The notes below the pieces were generated by a model that saw only the letters and a program-made list of their open reading frames with translations, searched no databases and had not been told where the DNA came from. Source: Bradyrhizobium huanghuaihaiense (GTDB taxonomy: Bacteria > Pseudomonadota > Alphaproteobacteria > Rhizobiales > Xanthobacteraceae). Taken from it: DNA of 64,000 nt. Positions 7,820 through 16,023 of the stretch are shown piece by piece (the first letter of the stretch is position 1; the number at the start of each line of letters is the position of its first letter). Where the stretch lies: positions 1-64,000 of the forward strand of contig NZ_VLLA01000018.1 of assembly GCF_007830635.1 (NCBI RefSeq), given 5' to 3'. The translations under genes were made by a program, and so were the position numbers.

Positions 7820-8473
7820 ATGACCATCCATCTCGAATCCCAGTCCGACCTCGAAGAAGCCGTCCACGCGCTGATCAAGCGCGATCCACGGCTCAAGCCC
7901 GTGCTCGAGACCGCGGGCATGCCGGCGTTGCGGCGACGCGAGCCGGGCTTTACCGGGCTCGCGCACATCGTCTGCGGCCAGCAGCTTTCGACCGCGAGCG
8001 CGTCGGCGATCTGGGGGCGGTTGTCCGCCGCCTTCGATCCGTTCGACCATGATGCCGTGCGCCGCGCCCGCACCGACCGGCTGGGGCGGCTCGGCCTGTC
8101 CGCCGCCAAGATCAAGACGCTGAAGCATCTGGCGCGCGAGATCGGTGCGCAGCGGCTGAACCTCGACGTGCTGGCGGAGGAAGATGCCGACGCCGCGCAT
8201 CACACGCTGATCTCGCTGCCCGGCATCGGGCCGTGGACGGCGGATGTCTATCTCTTGTTCTGTCTCGGCCATGGCGATGCCTGGCCGGCCGGCGACCTCG
8301 CCGTGCAGGAGGGCATCAAGATCGGGCTCGGCCTCAAGGCGCGGCCGACGGAGAAACAGATGGCACCGCTCGCCGAGCCCTGGCGTCCCCTGCGCGGCGC
8401 GGCGGCGCATCTGTGGTGGAGCTATTATCGCGCGGTGAAGAAGCGCGAGGGCGTGCTCGCCGGCCAAACCTGA
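7820..8473 (+). CDS. DNA-3-methyladenine glycosylase II (AlkA-like)
   Basis: This 217-aa base-excision repair enzyme of the HhH-GPD superfamily should remove alkylated bases. The helix-hairpin-helix is LPGIGPWTAD at residues 133-142, and the catalytic Asp is D159 in PAGDLAVQ. It lacks the extra N-terminal domain of E. coli AlkA, as in the shorter bacterial DNA-3-methyladenine glycosylase 2 group. ATG at 7820 is the first start after the repeat. It stands alone. Confidence 0.9.
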   Translation: MTIHLESQSDLEEAVHALIKRDPRLKPVLETAGMPALRRREPGFTGLAHIVCGQQLSTASASAIWGRLSAAFDPFDHDAVRRARTDRLGRLGLSAAKIKTLKHLAREIGAQRLNLDVLAEEDADAAHHTLISLPGIGPWTADVYLLFCLGHGDAWPAGDLAVQEGIKIGLGLKARPTEKQMAPLAEPWRPLRGAAAHLWWSYYRAVKKREGVLAGQT

Positions 8474-8488
8474 TCATCACAAGTTTAT

Positions 8489-8616
8489 CGTGTCCCGGAC
8501 GCGGTGCGGCACGAAGTGACGCGCCGCAGAGCCGGGACCCATGGGCTTCGCGAGATGGATGCATGGGCCCCGGATCAGCAGCGCATCACTGCGTGCTGCG
8601 CTGCGTCCGGGGCACG
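8489..8616. repeat. intergenic inverted repeat (CGTGTCCCGGACGC family)
   Basis: The arms 8489-8502 and 8603-8616 are inverted copies with one mismatch over 14 bases and enclose about 100 bases with further internal pairing. The element fills the space between two converging genes and ends six bases before the LysR stop codon, so it may also act as a bidirectional transcription block. Confidence 0.65.
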
Positions 8617-8621
8617 AGGCC

Positions 8622-9512
8622 CTAGCCCCGCAGCCGCTCGCGGTCGGCGCGGGCACACTCGGCCACGAAGTCGACGACGGCGCGCACCGCGGACAGCTCG
8701 ACCAGATCGGGATGGGCGAGCAGCCAGAGGTCGGCGACGCTGACGAGCTTCTGCGGCGCGACGCGCACGAGGTCCGGATAGCTTTCCGCGACGAAGCAGG
8801 ACAGCGCGGAGATTCCGATCCCCGCGCGCACCGCCGCCAGCATGTCGCCTTGCGACGAGCAGCGCATCACCACGGTGCCCTGGCGTGTGATCGCATCGCT
8901 CCAGCGCGCCAGCTGCGCGTTGGAATCCTGGTCGGCAAAGCCGATCACGCTATGCCCCTTCCACTCGCCGCTGCGCTCCGGCAGGGAACGGCCGGCGGCA
9001 TAGTCGCGCGAGGCGTAGAAGCCGGTGCCGAGACGGCCGATCTTGCGGCCGACCAGGTTTTCCTCGCCGCTGTCGACCGGGCGCAGCACCACGTCGGCCT
9101 CGCGGCGGCGCACGCTGGCCGGAAACGGATGGGTGATGATCTCGAGCCGGATATGGTCATGCGCGCCCAGAAAGGACGGCAGCCGCGGCATCAGCCAGTG
9201 CGAGGCAAGCGTCGCGCCGATCGACAGCTTGACCGTGCCGCGCGCCTTGCGCCCGCCGGCGCCAACGGCCGCCTCGGCGCGGAGCGCGGCGGCCGCCATC
9301 GCCTCCGCGTGCTCGCGCAGCGTCCGGCCGTCGGCGGTGAGCACGAAACCATCCGCGGCGCGCGCCAGCAGCTTGGTGCCGAGTTGCGCCTCCAGCGCCG
9401 CGACCTTGCGGCTGACGGTCGGATGGCTGGCATGCAGACGCTTTGCCGCAGCCGTGAAGCTGCCGGTATCGGCGACCGCGACGAAGGTCTTGCAGAGGTC
9501 CCAATCCACCAC
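8622..9512 (-). CDS. LysR family transcriptional regulator
   Basis: The 296-aa protein has an N-terminal winged helix-turn-helix, about residues 3-62 (FVAVADTGSFTAAAKRLHAS, then HPTVSRKVAALE). It is followed by the LysR substrate-binding domain, including GTVKLSIGATLASHWLMP. It is of the kind that binds a small effector and controls a divergent operon. GTG at 9512 starts the gene, with GGAG just upstream. Two TTCA-N4-TGAA sites lie in the shared region with the nitronate monooxygenase operon, which it probably controls. Confidence 0.92.
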   Translation of the reverse strand: MVDWDLCKTFVAVADTGSFTAAAKRLHASHPTVSRKVAALEAQLGTKLLARAADGFVLTADGRTLREHAEAMAAAALRAEAAVGAGGRKARGTVKLSIGATLASHWLMPRLPSFLGAHDHIRLEIITHPFPASVRRREADVVLRPVDSGEENLVGRKIGRLGTGFYASRDYAAGRSLPERSGEWKGHSVIGFADQDSNAQLARWSDAITRQGTVVMRCSSQGDMLAAVRAGIGISALSCFVAESYPDLVRVAPQKLVSVADLWLLAHPDLVELSAVRAVVDFVAECARADRERLRG

Positions 9513-9520
9513 CGGCTCCG

Positions 9521-9585
9521 TTCAAATCTGAATATGCGCTTGTTCAATATTGAACGATCACGCGACCGCCGTTCAACCCTATAGT
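9521..9585. promoter_or_regulatory. LysR-type operator pair and -10 box between divergent genes
   Basis: TTCAAATCTGAA at 9521-9532 and TTCAATATTGAA at 9543-9554 share the form TTCA-N4-TGAA and are 22 bases apart, two helical turns. The second lies within a perfect 14-bp palindrome, 9542-9555. A TATAGT at 9580-9585 is a good -10 for the rightward operon, but no clear -35 is present, as expected when an activator bound at the nearer site recruits polymerase. The first site covers the leader of the LysR gene, fitting autoregulation. Confidence 0.6.
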
Positions 9586-9691
9586 GGGGTCAAACCGCCA
9601 GGCGAGAACACTCCGCCGGCGCGACAAATCGACATGGAAGCGCTCACCATCGGCCGCAAGGACCGGCGATGCGCGTTATCAGGAGGATCGG

Positions 9692-10666
9692 ATGGCACTG
9701 CCCGCCCTGCTCAAGAACAATCTGGAGCTGCCCGTCGTCGGCTCGCCGCTCTTCATCGTCTCCGGACCGGAGCTGGCGATCGCCCAGTGCAAGGCGGGAA
9801 TCGTCGGCTCGTTTCCCGCGCTCAATGCCCGCCCCGTCGAGAAGCTCGACGAATGGTTGAGCCGGATCGAGGACGAGCTCGGCGAATACAAGTCGCGCAA
9901 TCCCGGCAAGAAGGTCGCGCCCTACGCCGTCAACCAGATCTGCCATGCCTCCAACGACCGGCTGATGAAGGACATGGAGACCTGTGTGAAGCACAAGGCG
10001 CCGATCATCATCACCTCGCTGCGGCCGCCGGCGGAGATCGTCGAGGCCGCGCATTCCTATGGCGGGCTGGTGTTCCACGACGTCATCAACGTCAAGCATG
10101 CGCGCAAAGCCGCCGAGCAGGGCGTCGACGGCCTGATCCTGGTCTGCGCCGGCGCGGGCGGACATGCCGGCACGCTGTCGCCCTTCGCGCTGGTGCGCGA
10201 GGTCAAGCAATGGTTTGGCGGCGCGATCCTGCTGTCGGGCGCGATCAGCGACGGTTTCGGCATTGCCTCCGCGCTGACGCTGGGCGCCGACCTCGCCTAT
10301 ATGGGCACGCGCTTCATCGCCACGCAGGAAGCCAACGCCGACGAAGCCTACAAGTCGGCGCTGACGCAGCATGCCGCGCACGACATCATCTACACCAACC
10401 TGTTCACCGGCGTGCACGGCAATTACCTCGGGCCCTCGATCGCCGCCGCCGGCCTCGATCCGGACAATCTTCCCGCCGCCGATAAGTCGAAGATGAATTT
10501 CGGCTCCGGCGGCAACATGAAATCCAAGGCGTGGCGCGACATCTGGGGATCGGGCCAGGGCATCGGCCAGATCATGGACGCACCGCCGGTCGCAGAGCTC
10601 GTCGGCCGGATGAAGGGCGAATTCGATCAGGCCCGGCAGGATTTCCTGATGCGCGCCAGCGCCTGA
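9692..10666 (+). CDS. nitronate monooxygenase family flavoenzyme
   Basis: The 324-aa FMN-dependent TIM-barrel protein belongs to the 2-nitropropane dioxygenase/nitronate monooxygenase family, which oxidises alkyl nitronates to carbonyl compounds and nitrite. The active-site motif AGAGGHAG ends at residue 160, with H158 in the position of the catalytic His. The FMN phosphate loop is around LLSGAISDG. ATG at 9692 has AGGAGG six bases upstream. It is the first gene of an operon with a binding protein and an acyl-CoA ligase, so the physiological substrate may be a nitro acid or something unrelated; the sequence does not say which. Confidence 0.85.
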   Translation: MALPALLKNNLELPVVGSPLFIVSGPELAIAQCKAGIVGSFPALNARPVEKLDEWLSRIEDELGEYKSRNPGKKVAPYAVNQICHASNDRLMKDMETCVKHKAPIIITSLRPPAEIVEAAHSYGGLVFHDVINVKHARKAAEQGVDGLILVCAGAGGHAGTLSPFALVREVKQWFGGAILLSGAISDGFGIASALTLGADLAYMGTRFIATQEANADEAYKSALTQHAAHDIIYTNLFTGVHGNYLGPSIAAAGLDPDNLPAADKSKMNFGSGGNMKSKAWRDIWGSGQGIGQIMDAPPVAELVGRMKGEFDQARQDFLMRASA

Positions 10667-10703
10667 CGGCTCGGACTGACAGAAAGAAAAACGGGAGGAC
10701 ATC

Positions 10704-11888
10704 ATGAAGCTGGCAGCCGCGCTGATCGGCCTGTCGTTGCTGACGCTCGCAACCGGGACCGCCCGTGCCGAAGGCGGCGACGAGATCCGGATCGGCCAGA
10801 CCCTGCCCTATAGCGGTCCCGCCTCCGGCTTCGGAGCGATCGGACGGACGCAGGAGGCGTTCTTCGAGAAGGTCAATGCCGAGGGCGGCATCAACGGCCG
10901 CAAGGTCAAGTTCATCACACTGGACGACGCCTACTCGCCGCCCAAGACGGTGGAGCAGACCCGCAAGCTGGTGGAGCAGGACGAGGTGCTGATGATGTTC
11001 GGCTCGCTCGGCACCGCCACCAACAGCGCCGTGCAGCGCTACCTCAACGGCAAGAAGGTGCCGCAGCTGTTCGTGCTCTCGGGCGCGACGAAATGGGCCG
11101 ATCCGCAGAAATATCCGTGGACCATGCCCGGCATGGCCGCCTACGAATCCGAGGGCGTGGTCTATGCCAAGCACGTGCTGCGCACGAAGCCCGGCGCGAG
11201 GATCGCCATCCTCTCCCAGAACGACGATTTCGGCCGCGACTATGTCGCAGGCTTCAAGCGTGCGCTCGGCGAGAAAGGCGCCAGCATGATCGTGGCGGAG
11301 CAGACCTACGAGACCAGCGCGCCGACGATCAGCTCGCAGCTCTCGACCCTGAAGTCATCGGGCGCCGACGTTCTGTTCGGCGTCGTGCTCGGCAAGTTCA
11401 CCTCGCAGATGATCAAGGGCGTCGCCGAGATCGGCTGGAAGCCCGAGCTGTTCTTCGTGCCGACCTCGGCCTCGTCGATCTCGTTCCTCGAGCCGGCCGG
11501 GCTCGACAACGCGGTCGGCCTGATCTCGTCGAGCAACCAGAAGGACACGATGGACCCGCAATGGGCCAGCGATCCCGGCGTGAAGGATTATTTTGCCTTC
11601 ATGAAGCAGTACATGCCGACCGCGGACCTCTCCAATTCCAACTACGCTGCCGGCTACCACTATGCGACGCTGCTGATGACGGTGCTGAAGGCATGCAAGG
11701 ATGATTTCAGCCGCGACAACATCATGCGCCAGGCCGCATCGCTCAAAGAGGTGAAGCTGCCGCTGCTGCTGCCGGGCATGTCTGTCACCACCGGCCCCGA
11801 TGACTATCTGCCGTTCCAGCAGCTGCAGCTCCGGCGATTCAACGGCAAGAGCTGGGTCGGGTTCGGCGACGTGCTGGACGATCGCTAG
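10704..11888 (+). CDS. branched-chain amino acid type ABC transporter substrate-binding protein
   Basis: The 394-aa periplasmic protein has a Sec signal peptide, residues 1-22, ending ATGTARA. It has the LivJ/LivK-like two-lobe fold (IRIGQTLPYSGPASGFG, later ARIAILSQNDDFGRDY). Such proteins in this group bind amino acids but also aromatic and fatty acids. No cognate permease or ATPase genes are adjacent, so it must use a transporter encoded elsewhere or act as a sensor. ATG at 10704 follows GGGAGG. It is the middle gene of the three-gene operon. Confidence 0.88.
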   Translation: MKLAAALIGLSLLTLATGTARAEGGDEIRIGQTLPYSGPASGFGAIGRTQEAFFEKVNAEGGINGRKVKFITLDDAYSPPKTVEQTRKLVEQDEVLMMFGSLGTATNSAVQRYLNGKKVPQLFVLSGATKWADPQKYPWTMPGMAAYESEGVVYAKHVLRTKPGARIAILSQNDDFGRDYVAGFKRALGEKGASMIVAEQTYETSAPTISSQLSTLKSSGADVLFGVVLGKFTSQMIKGVAEIGWKPELFFVPTSASSISFLEPAGLDNAVGLISSSNQKDTMDPQWASDPGVKDYFAFMKQYMPTADLSNSNYAAGYHYATLLMTVLKACKDDFSRDNIMRQAASLKEVKLPLLLPGMSVTTGPDDYLPFQQLQLRRFNGKSWVGFGDVLDDR

Positions 11889-11912
11889 ACTGGAACAAGG
11901 TAAGGACACGCC

Positions 11913-13421
11913 ATGATCATCAGCGGCGAACGGCGAATCGGCTACGACGAGATCCAGATCCGCATCAGACGGGCGGCGAGCGGGCTCCGCGCTCTCGGCC
12001 TTGCCGAGGGCGTTCCGGTCGCCATGATGCTGCGCAACGATTTCGCGCTGTTCGAGGTGGTTGCGGCCTCCGCCGCGCTGGGCAGCCCGGTGGTGCCGAT
12101 CAACTGGCATCTCAAGGCCGAGGAGGTCCGCTACATCCTGACCGACAGCGGGGCGAAGATCCTAGTCTGCCATGCCGATCTGCTGCCGCAGATCCGCGCC
12201 GGCCTGCCCGAGGATGTCCACCTGCTCGTCGTCGCGACGCCACCCGAGCTCGCGGCGACTTTCGCCGTTCCGCCGGAGCTGACCGAAGTCCCGGCGGGCC
12301 TGACCGATTGGGACCGCTGGCGCGGCGGTCATCCGGAAAATCAGGAGCCGCCGCGCCGGGCCGCGGCGATGATCTACACGTCGGGGACCACAGGCATGCC
12401 GAAGGGCGTGCGGCGCATGCCGATGCAGCCCGAACAGGCAGCCGCCTCCGAGCGCGTCGGCGCGATAGCCTATGGCATCAAGCCGCGGGACAACCAGGTC
12501 GTGCTGATCAACGGGCCGATGTACCACTCGGCGCCGCACTCCTACGGCATGCTGGCGTTCCGCAGCGGCTGCACCATCGTCCTCCAGGCGCGGTTCGACG
12601 CCGAGGAGCTGCTGGCCCTGATCGAGCGCCACCGCGTCACGCATATTCACATGGTGCCGACCATGTTCGTCCGGTTGCTGCGGCTGCCCGAGGCTGTAAG
12701 ACGCTGCTACGACCTCTCCTCGCTGCGCTTCGTCGTGCACGGCGCCGCGCCCTGCCCGCCCGAGGTGAAGCGCGCCATGATCGAGTGGTGGGGACCCGTC
12801 ATCAACGAATATTTCGGCTCGACCGAGACCGGCATCCCGGTGTCGCACTCGGCCGAGGAGGCGCTGAAGAAGCCGGGCACGGTCGGCCGCGCCATCGAAG
12901 GCGGCATCGTCAAGATTTTTCGCGATGACGGCAGCCTCTGCAACGTCAATGAGGTCGGCGAGATCTACATGCGACAGACGGCCGTGCCCGATTTCGACTA
13001 TCACGGCAAGGCGCAGGCGCGGGCAGAGGCCGGGCGCGACGGTCTCGTCAGCGTCGGCGACGTCGGCTATCTCGACGAAGACGGCTATCTGTTCCTGTGC
13101 GACCGCAAGCGCGACATGGTGATATCAGGCGGCGTCAACATCTATCCCGCCGAGATCGAGAACGTTCTGATCGCAATGCCCGGCGTGCGCGACTGCGCCG
13201 TGTTCGGTATCCCCGACGCCGAATTTGGCGAGCGACTGTGCGCCTGCATCGAGCCGGAGACGGGCGCGCAGCTCTCCACCGCCGCGGTGCAGGCCTTTCT
13301 GCGCGAGCGATTGGCCAACTTCAAGGTGCCGAAGGAGGTCCAGTTCCTGGATGCGCTGCCCCGCGAGGCGACCGGGAAGATCTTCAAGCGCAAGCTGCGC
13401 GATCCCTATTGGGCGGCTTGA
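11913..13421 (+). CDS. AMP-dependent acyl-CoA synthetase
   Basis: The 502-aa ligase activates a carboxylic acid with ATP and CoA. The P-loop TSGTTGMPKG is near residues 156-165, and YFGSTETGIPVS is the adenine-binding motif. The hinge reads DRKRDMVISGGVNIYPAEIE, and the C-terminal catalytic Lys lies in PREATGKIFKRKLR. Length and motifs indicate a complete enzyme of the medium/long-chain or aromatic acid group. It begins 24 bases after the binding-protein stop, so it is the last gene of the operon and probably handles the acid that the binding protein delivers. Confidence 0.9.
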   Translation: MIISGERRIGYDEIQIRIRRAASGLRALGLAEGVPVAMMLRNDFALFEVVAASAALGSPVVPINWHLKAEEVRYILTDSGAKILVCHADLLPQIRAGLPEDVHLLVVATPPELAATFAVPPELTEVPAGLTDWDRWRGGHPENQEPPRRAAAMIYTSGTTGMPKGVRRMPMQPEQAAASERVGAIAYGIKPRDNQVVLINGPMYHSAPHSYGMLAFRSGCTIVLQARFDAEELLALIERHRVTHIHMVPTMFVRLLRLPEAVRRCYDLSSLRFVVHGAAPCPPEVKRAMIEWWGPVINEYFGSTETGIPVSHSAEEALKKPGTVGRAIEGGIVKIFRDDGSLCNVNEVGEIYMRQTAVPDFDYHGKAQARAEAGRDGLVSVGDVGYLDEDGYLFLCDRKRDMVISGGVNIYPAEIENVLIAMPGVRDCAVFGIPDAEFGERLCACIEPETGAQLSTAAVQAFLRERLANFKVPKEVQFLDALPREATGKIFKRKLRDPYWAA

Positions 13422-13540
13422 TCAGGTCCGCGTCCCCGGCTCGGTGATCGATGCCGCGGCAAGCATGCCGCCGGCGATCAGCGAGGGTCGCCTAAAGGGC
13501 ACGTGAAGGGGCAACGCGTACCGAGTTGCAAAGATGCGTC

Positions 13541-13565
13541 AACGGGACGTATCGGCCATGGTTCC
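13541..13565 (-). promoter_or_regulatory. EcfG-type promoter match pointing leftward in a 294-base gap
   Basis: On the minus strand GGAAC (13565-13561), 16 bases and CGTT (13544-13541) match the general-stress sigma consensus. The gap 13422-13715 holds no convincing gene. A short frame beginning with GTG (about 26 codons) lies downstream of the match but has no ribosome site. A small RNA or a chance match are both possible. Confidence 0.3.
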
Positions 13566-13715
13566 TGCGCATCGTCACGTCACGTGATGTTCGTAACGGC
13601 GCCCATTGCCGCACCCACTGCGCGTTGCTTAGGCGCGCTTTGATCGCCATCGCGGAGCAACCAATCGGAATCTCGTCTGTTGTCGCCCGGCACAATCAAC
13701 CGTCGGAGGACAACA

Positions 13716-14036
13716 ATGTCACGTCTACCCATTCTCGCCGCAACGCTCCTGCTGCTCGGGTCAGTGCCCGTCAGCGCACAGTCGCAGCCCGCGCAAAGCG
13801 GGCCGGGCAACAACGCGATCAACAGTTCCGATCATAACAATTCGAACGCCCCGGTCGCGGGGCGCAACAGCTTCACCGAAGGCCAGGCGAAATCGAAGAT
13901 CGAGGCCGCCGGTTATTCCAACGTATCCGTCCTGCAGAAGGACAACGACGGCGTCTGGCGCGGCAAGGCCGACAAGGCCGGGACCAAGACCGACGTGAGC
14001 GTCGACTTCCAGGGCAACGTGAACCCCACCAAGTAA
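13716..14036 (+). CDS. exported PepSY-like small protein
   Basis: The 106-aa protein has a Sec signal peptide, residues 1-19 (ending VPVSAQ), then a Asn/Ser-rich linker and a C-terminal domain of about 55 residues. That domain, SFTEGQAKSKIEAAGYSNV followed by VWRGKADKAG and VSVDFQGNV, resembles the PepSY fold. Such proteins in the periplasm are thought to bind or inhibit proteases or metals; the role is unknown. ATG at 13716 follows CGGAGGA. It is probably co-transcribed with the next gene, 14 bases further on. Confidence 0.75.
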   Translation: MSRLPILAATLLLLGSVPVSAQSQPAQSGPGNNAINSSDHNNSNAPVAGRNSFTEGQAKSKIEAAGYSNVSVLQKDNDGVWRGKADKAGTKTDVSVDFQGNVNPTK

Positions 14037-14050
14037 GCGGAGGATGCAAC

Positions 14051-14677
14051 ATGACCACCACCATTTCCCGACTCTATGACAACTATTCGGATGCGGAGCG
14101 TGCAGTCACCCGTCTCGAGGCCGCGGGGGTGCCGCACTCCGACATCAGTATCGTCGCCAACAATTCCGACAACTGGTACGGCACCTCGACCCGCAAGGTC
14201 GATCGCGATCGCGACGGCGTCGACGACCGCGCTGAAGGTGCGGGCACGGGCGCCGGCGTCGGCGCGGGCCTCGGAGGCGCGGCGGGCCTGCTGGCGGGAC
14301 TGGGATTGATGGCTATTCCTGGACTCGGACCCGTCGTCGCTGCCGGCTGGCTGGCATCGACCGCGGTAGGCGCGGCGGCCGGCGCTGCCACTGGCGGCAT
14401 CGTCGGTGCGCTGACTGAGGCCGGCGTGTCCAGGGACGATGCGTCTCGCTACGCCGAGGGCGTCCGCAGGGGCGGAACGCTGGTTTCGGTGAAGGTCCCC
14501 GATCAGGACCGCTCGCGTCTCGATGCCCTTCTGCACGAGAGGTCGGTGAACCTGCAGGACCGGAGCGCTGCCTGGAAAAAGTCCGGCTGGACCAGCTTCG
14601 ATGCCGCCAGCCCACCGCTGTCCCCCGATGATGTCGGGCGCGAACGCGAGTTGTATGGCGCGGGCACCCGAAGATAG
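14051..14677 (+). CDS. general stress protein 17M-like (YflT domain) with glycine zipper
   Basis: The 208-aa protein begins with a YflT-like domain, residues 5-40 (YDNYSDAERAVTRLEAAGVP). It is followed by an Asp/Arg-rich linker and a Gly/Ala-rich hydrophobic stretch at residues 60-118, which can form glycine-zipper helices in a membrane. A repeated small domain ends near RSRLDALLHERSVN. Relatives are induced by stress in soil bacteria. GGAGGATGC precedes the ATG at 14051. A hairpin terminator follows. Confidence 0.75.
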   Translation: MTTTISRLYDNYSDAERAVTRLEAAGVPHSDISIVANNSDNWYGTSTRKVDRDRDGVDDRAEGAGTGAGVGAGLGGAAGLLAGLGLMAIPGLGPVVAAGWLASTAVGAAAGAATGGIVGALTEAGVSRDDASRYAEGVRRGGTLVSVKVPDQDRSRLDALLHERSVNLQDRSAAWKKSGWTSFDAASPPLSPDDVGRERELYGAGTRR

Positions 14678-14721
14678 TTGGCTTGCCACCTGTAGAGTGA
14701 CAGGCAATTCCACTCGCAAAG

Positions 14722-14747
14722 AAAGGCTCCGCTGAAGTGGAGCCTTT
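14722..14747. terminator. hairpin terminator after the stress protein gene
   Basis: Positions 14722-14730 and 14739-14747 pair perfectly over nine bases (AAAGGCTCC and GGAGCCTTT) around an 8-base loop, 45 bases past the stop codon. The A/T ends of the stem suit a terminator acting on rightward transcripts. Confidence 0.7.
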
Positions 14748-14859
14748 CCCTTGTGCATGCCCCGCAGCAGCAAACAGCGTTTAAAACTATGTTGAGGTTG
14801 CAAACGGGGCGCGCATAGCCGATGAGATGCCGGTGCGGATCAGAGCCGGGATCGACATC

Positions 14860-15945
14860 ATGACAGCCACCGACTTCATCGTTGCACGGGACAATCTCGA
14901 AACCTGCAAGACGATCGCAACCGGGCTTCCCGCGGCAGACGCGCTTCCGCAGGACGCACTGCTCGTCAAAGTCGAGCGCTTTGCGTTCACCGCCAACAAC
15001 ATCACCTATGCGGTCATGGGCGACGAGCTGAAATACTGGCAGATCTTTCCCGCACCTGAGGGATTCGGCAACATTCCGGTATGGGGCTTTGGCGAGGTGA
15101 TCGCCTCGAAACATCCGAACGTGCCGGTTGGCGAGCGCCTGTTCGGCTATTTCCCGATGGCGACGCATCTCGTGATCGAAGCGACCGACGTCAGCAAGCG
15201 GGGCTTGCGCGACGGCGCCGCGCACCGGCAGGGCGTTGCGCCCGTCTACAATGCCTATGCGCGCGTCGGCGGCGACCCCGCTTACGCGGGGCGGCAGGGC
15301 GATTACCAGGCGCTGCTGCGGCCGCTGTTCATGCTGTCGTTCCTGGTCGACGACTTCCTCGCCGAGAACGACGATTTCGGCGCGCGCGCCGTGCTGCTGT
15401 CGAGTGCCTCGAGCAAGACCGCATTCGGGCTCGCGCATCTGCTTCACACGCGCGGCCGCAAGGTGATCGGCCTGACCTCGTCAAGCAATACCGGCTTTGT
15501 CACCTCGCTCGGCTGCTATGACGAGGTCGTCACCTATGACCGCGTGACGTCGCTGCCGTCGGACGCACCGGTTGCCTTCGTCGACATGGCCGGCAACAGC
15601 GCGCTGCGCACCACGCTGCACCGACATTTCGGCGACCAGATGAAGTGCTCGGTACGCGTCGGATTGACGCATCGCGCGACCGATGCCGACGAAGGCGTCC
15701 TGCCCGGCGCAAAGCCGCGCTGGTTCTTCGCGCCCGACCACATCCGCAAGCGCGCCAAGGAATGGGGTCCGGGCGGCATCGAGCAGCGCCTTGGTGCGGC
15801 CTGGGCCGGCTTCGCGCCGATGTTGGAGCGATGCTTGACCGTGATCGAGAGCCGTGGGCCCGAGGCAGTGCGGCAGGTCTATCTCGACACGCTGCAGGGC
15901 CGCATTCCGCCGGAGCAGGGCCATATGCTCTCGCTGCTCGGGTAA
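14860..15945 (+). CDS. DUF2855 family oxidoreductase-like protein
   Basis: This 361-aa protein matches the DUF2855 group, distant relatives of the medium-chain dehydrogenases/quinone oxidoreductases. The N-terminal part has the GroES-like feel (VKVERFAFTANNITYAVMGD, then GFGEVIASKHPNVPVGER). A Rossmann-like segment VLLSSASSKTAFGLAHLL sits near residue 188 and lacks the normal GxGxxG loop. No substrate is known. ATG at 14860 starts MTATDFIV; an in-frame start 11 codons earlier has no better ribosome site. The next two genes point the same way and may form a catabolic unit with it. Confidence 0.75.
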   Translation: MTATDFIVARDNLETCKTIATGLPAADALPQDALLVKVERFAFTANNITYAVMGDELKYWQIFPAPEGFGNIPVWGFGEVIASKHPNVPVGERLFGYFPMATHLVIEATDVSKRGLRDGAAHRQGVAPVYNAYARVGGDPAYAGRQGDYQALLRPLFMLSFLVDDFLAENDDFGARAVLLSSASSKTAFGLAHLLHTRGRKVIGLTSSSNTGFVTSLGCYDEVVTYDRVTSLPSDAPVAFVDMAGNSALRTTLHRHFGDQMKCSVRVGLTHRATDADEGVLPGAKPRWFFAPDHIRKRAKEWGPGGIEQRLGAAWAGFAPMLERCLTVIESRGPEAVRQVYLDTLQGRIPPEQGHMLSLLG

Positions 15946-16023
15946 AGCGCTTTTGACATGGATTGATCCGGTATAGCGTTCGATCTCAGAGGAAACGCCG
16001 CGAAGACGGCCACGAGGTCGCCA

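Noticed and set aside
13422..13540. Short GTG-started frame downstream of the minus-strand EcfG-type match
   Set aside because: About 26 codons, no ribosome site; too weak to call a gene.
13655..13685. EcfG-like promoter directly before the PepSY-like gene
   Set aside because: The -35 would be GGAGC and the -10 GTCT, too far from consensus to report as a site.
15954..15985. TTGACA followed by TATAGC before the flavin monooxygenase gene
   Set aside because: The spacer is only 13 bases, too short for a sigma70 promoter.
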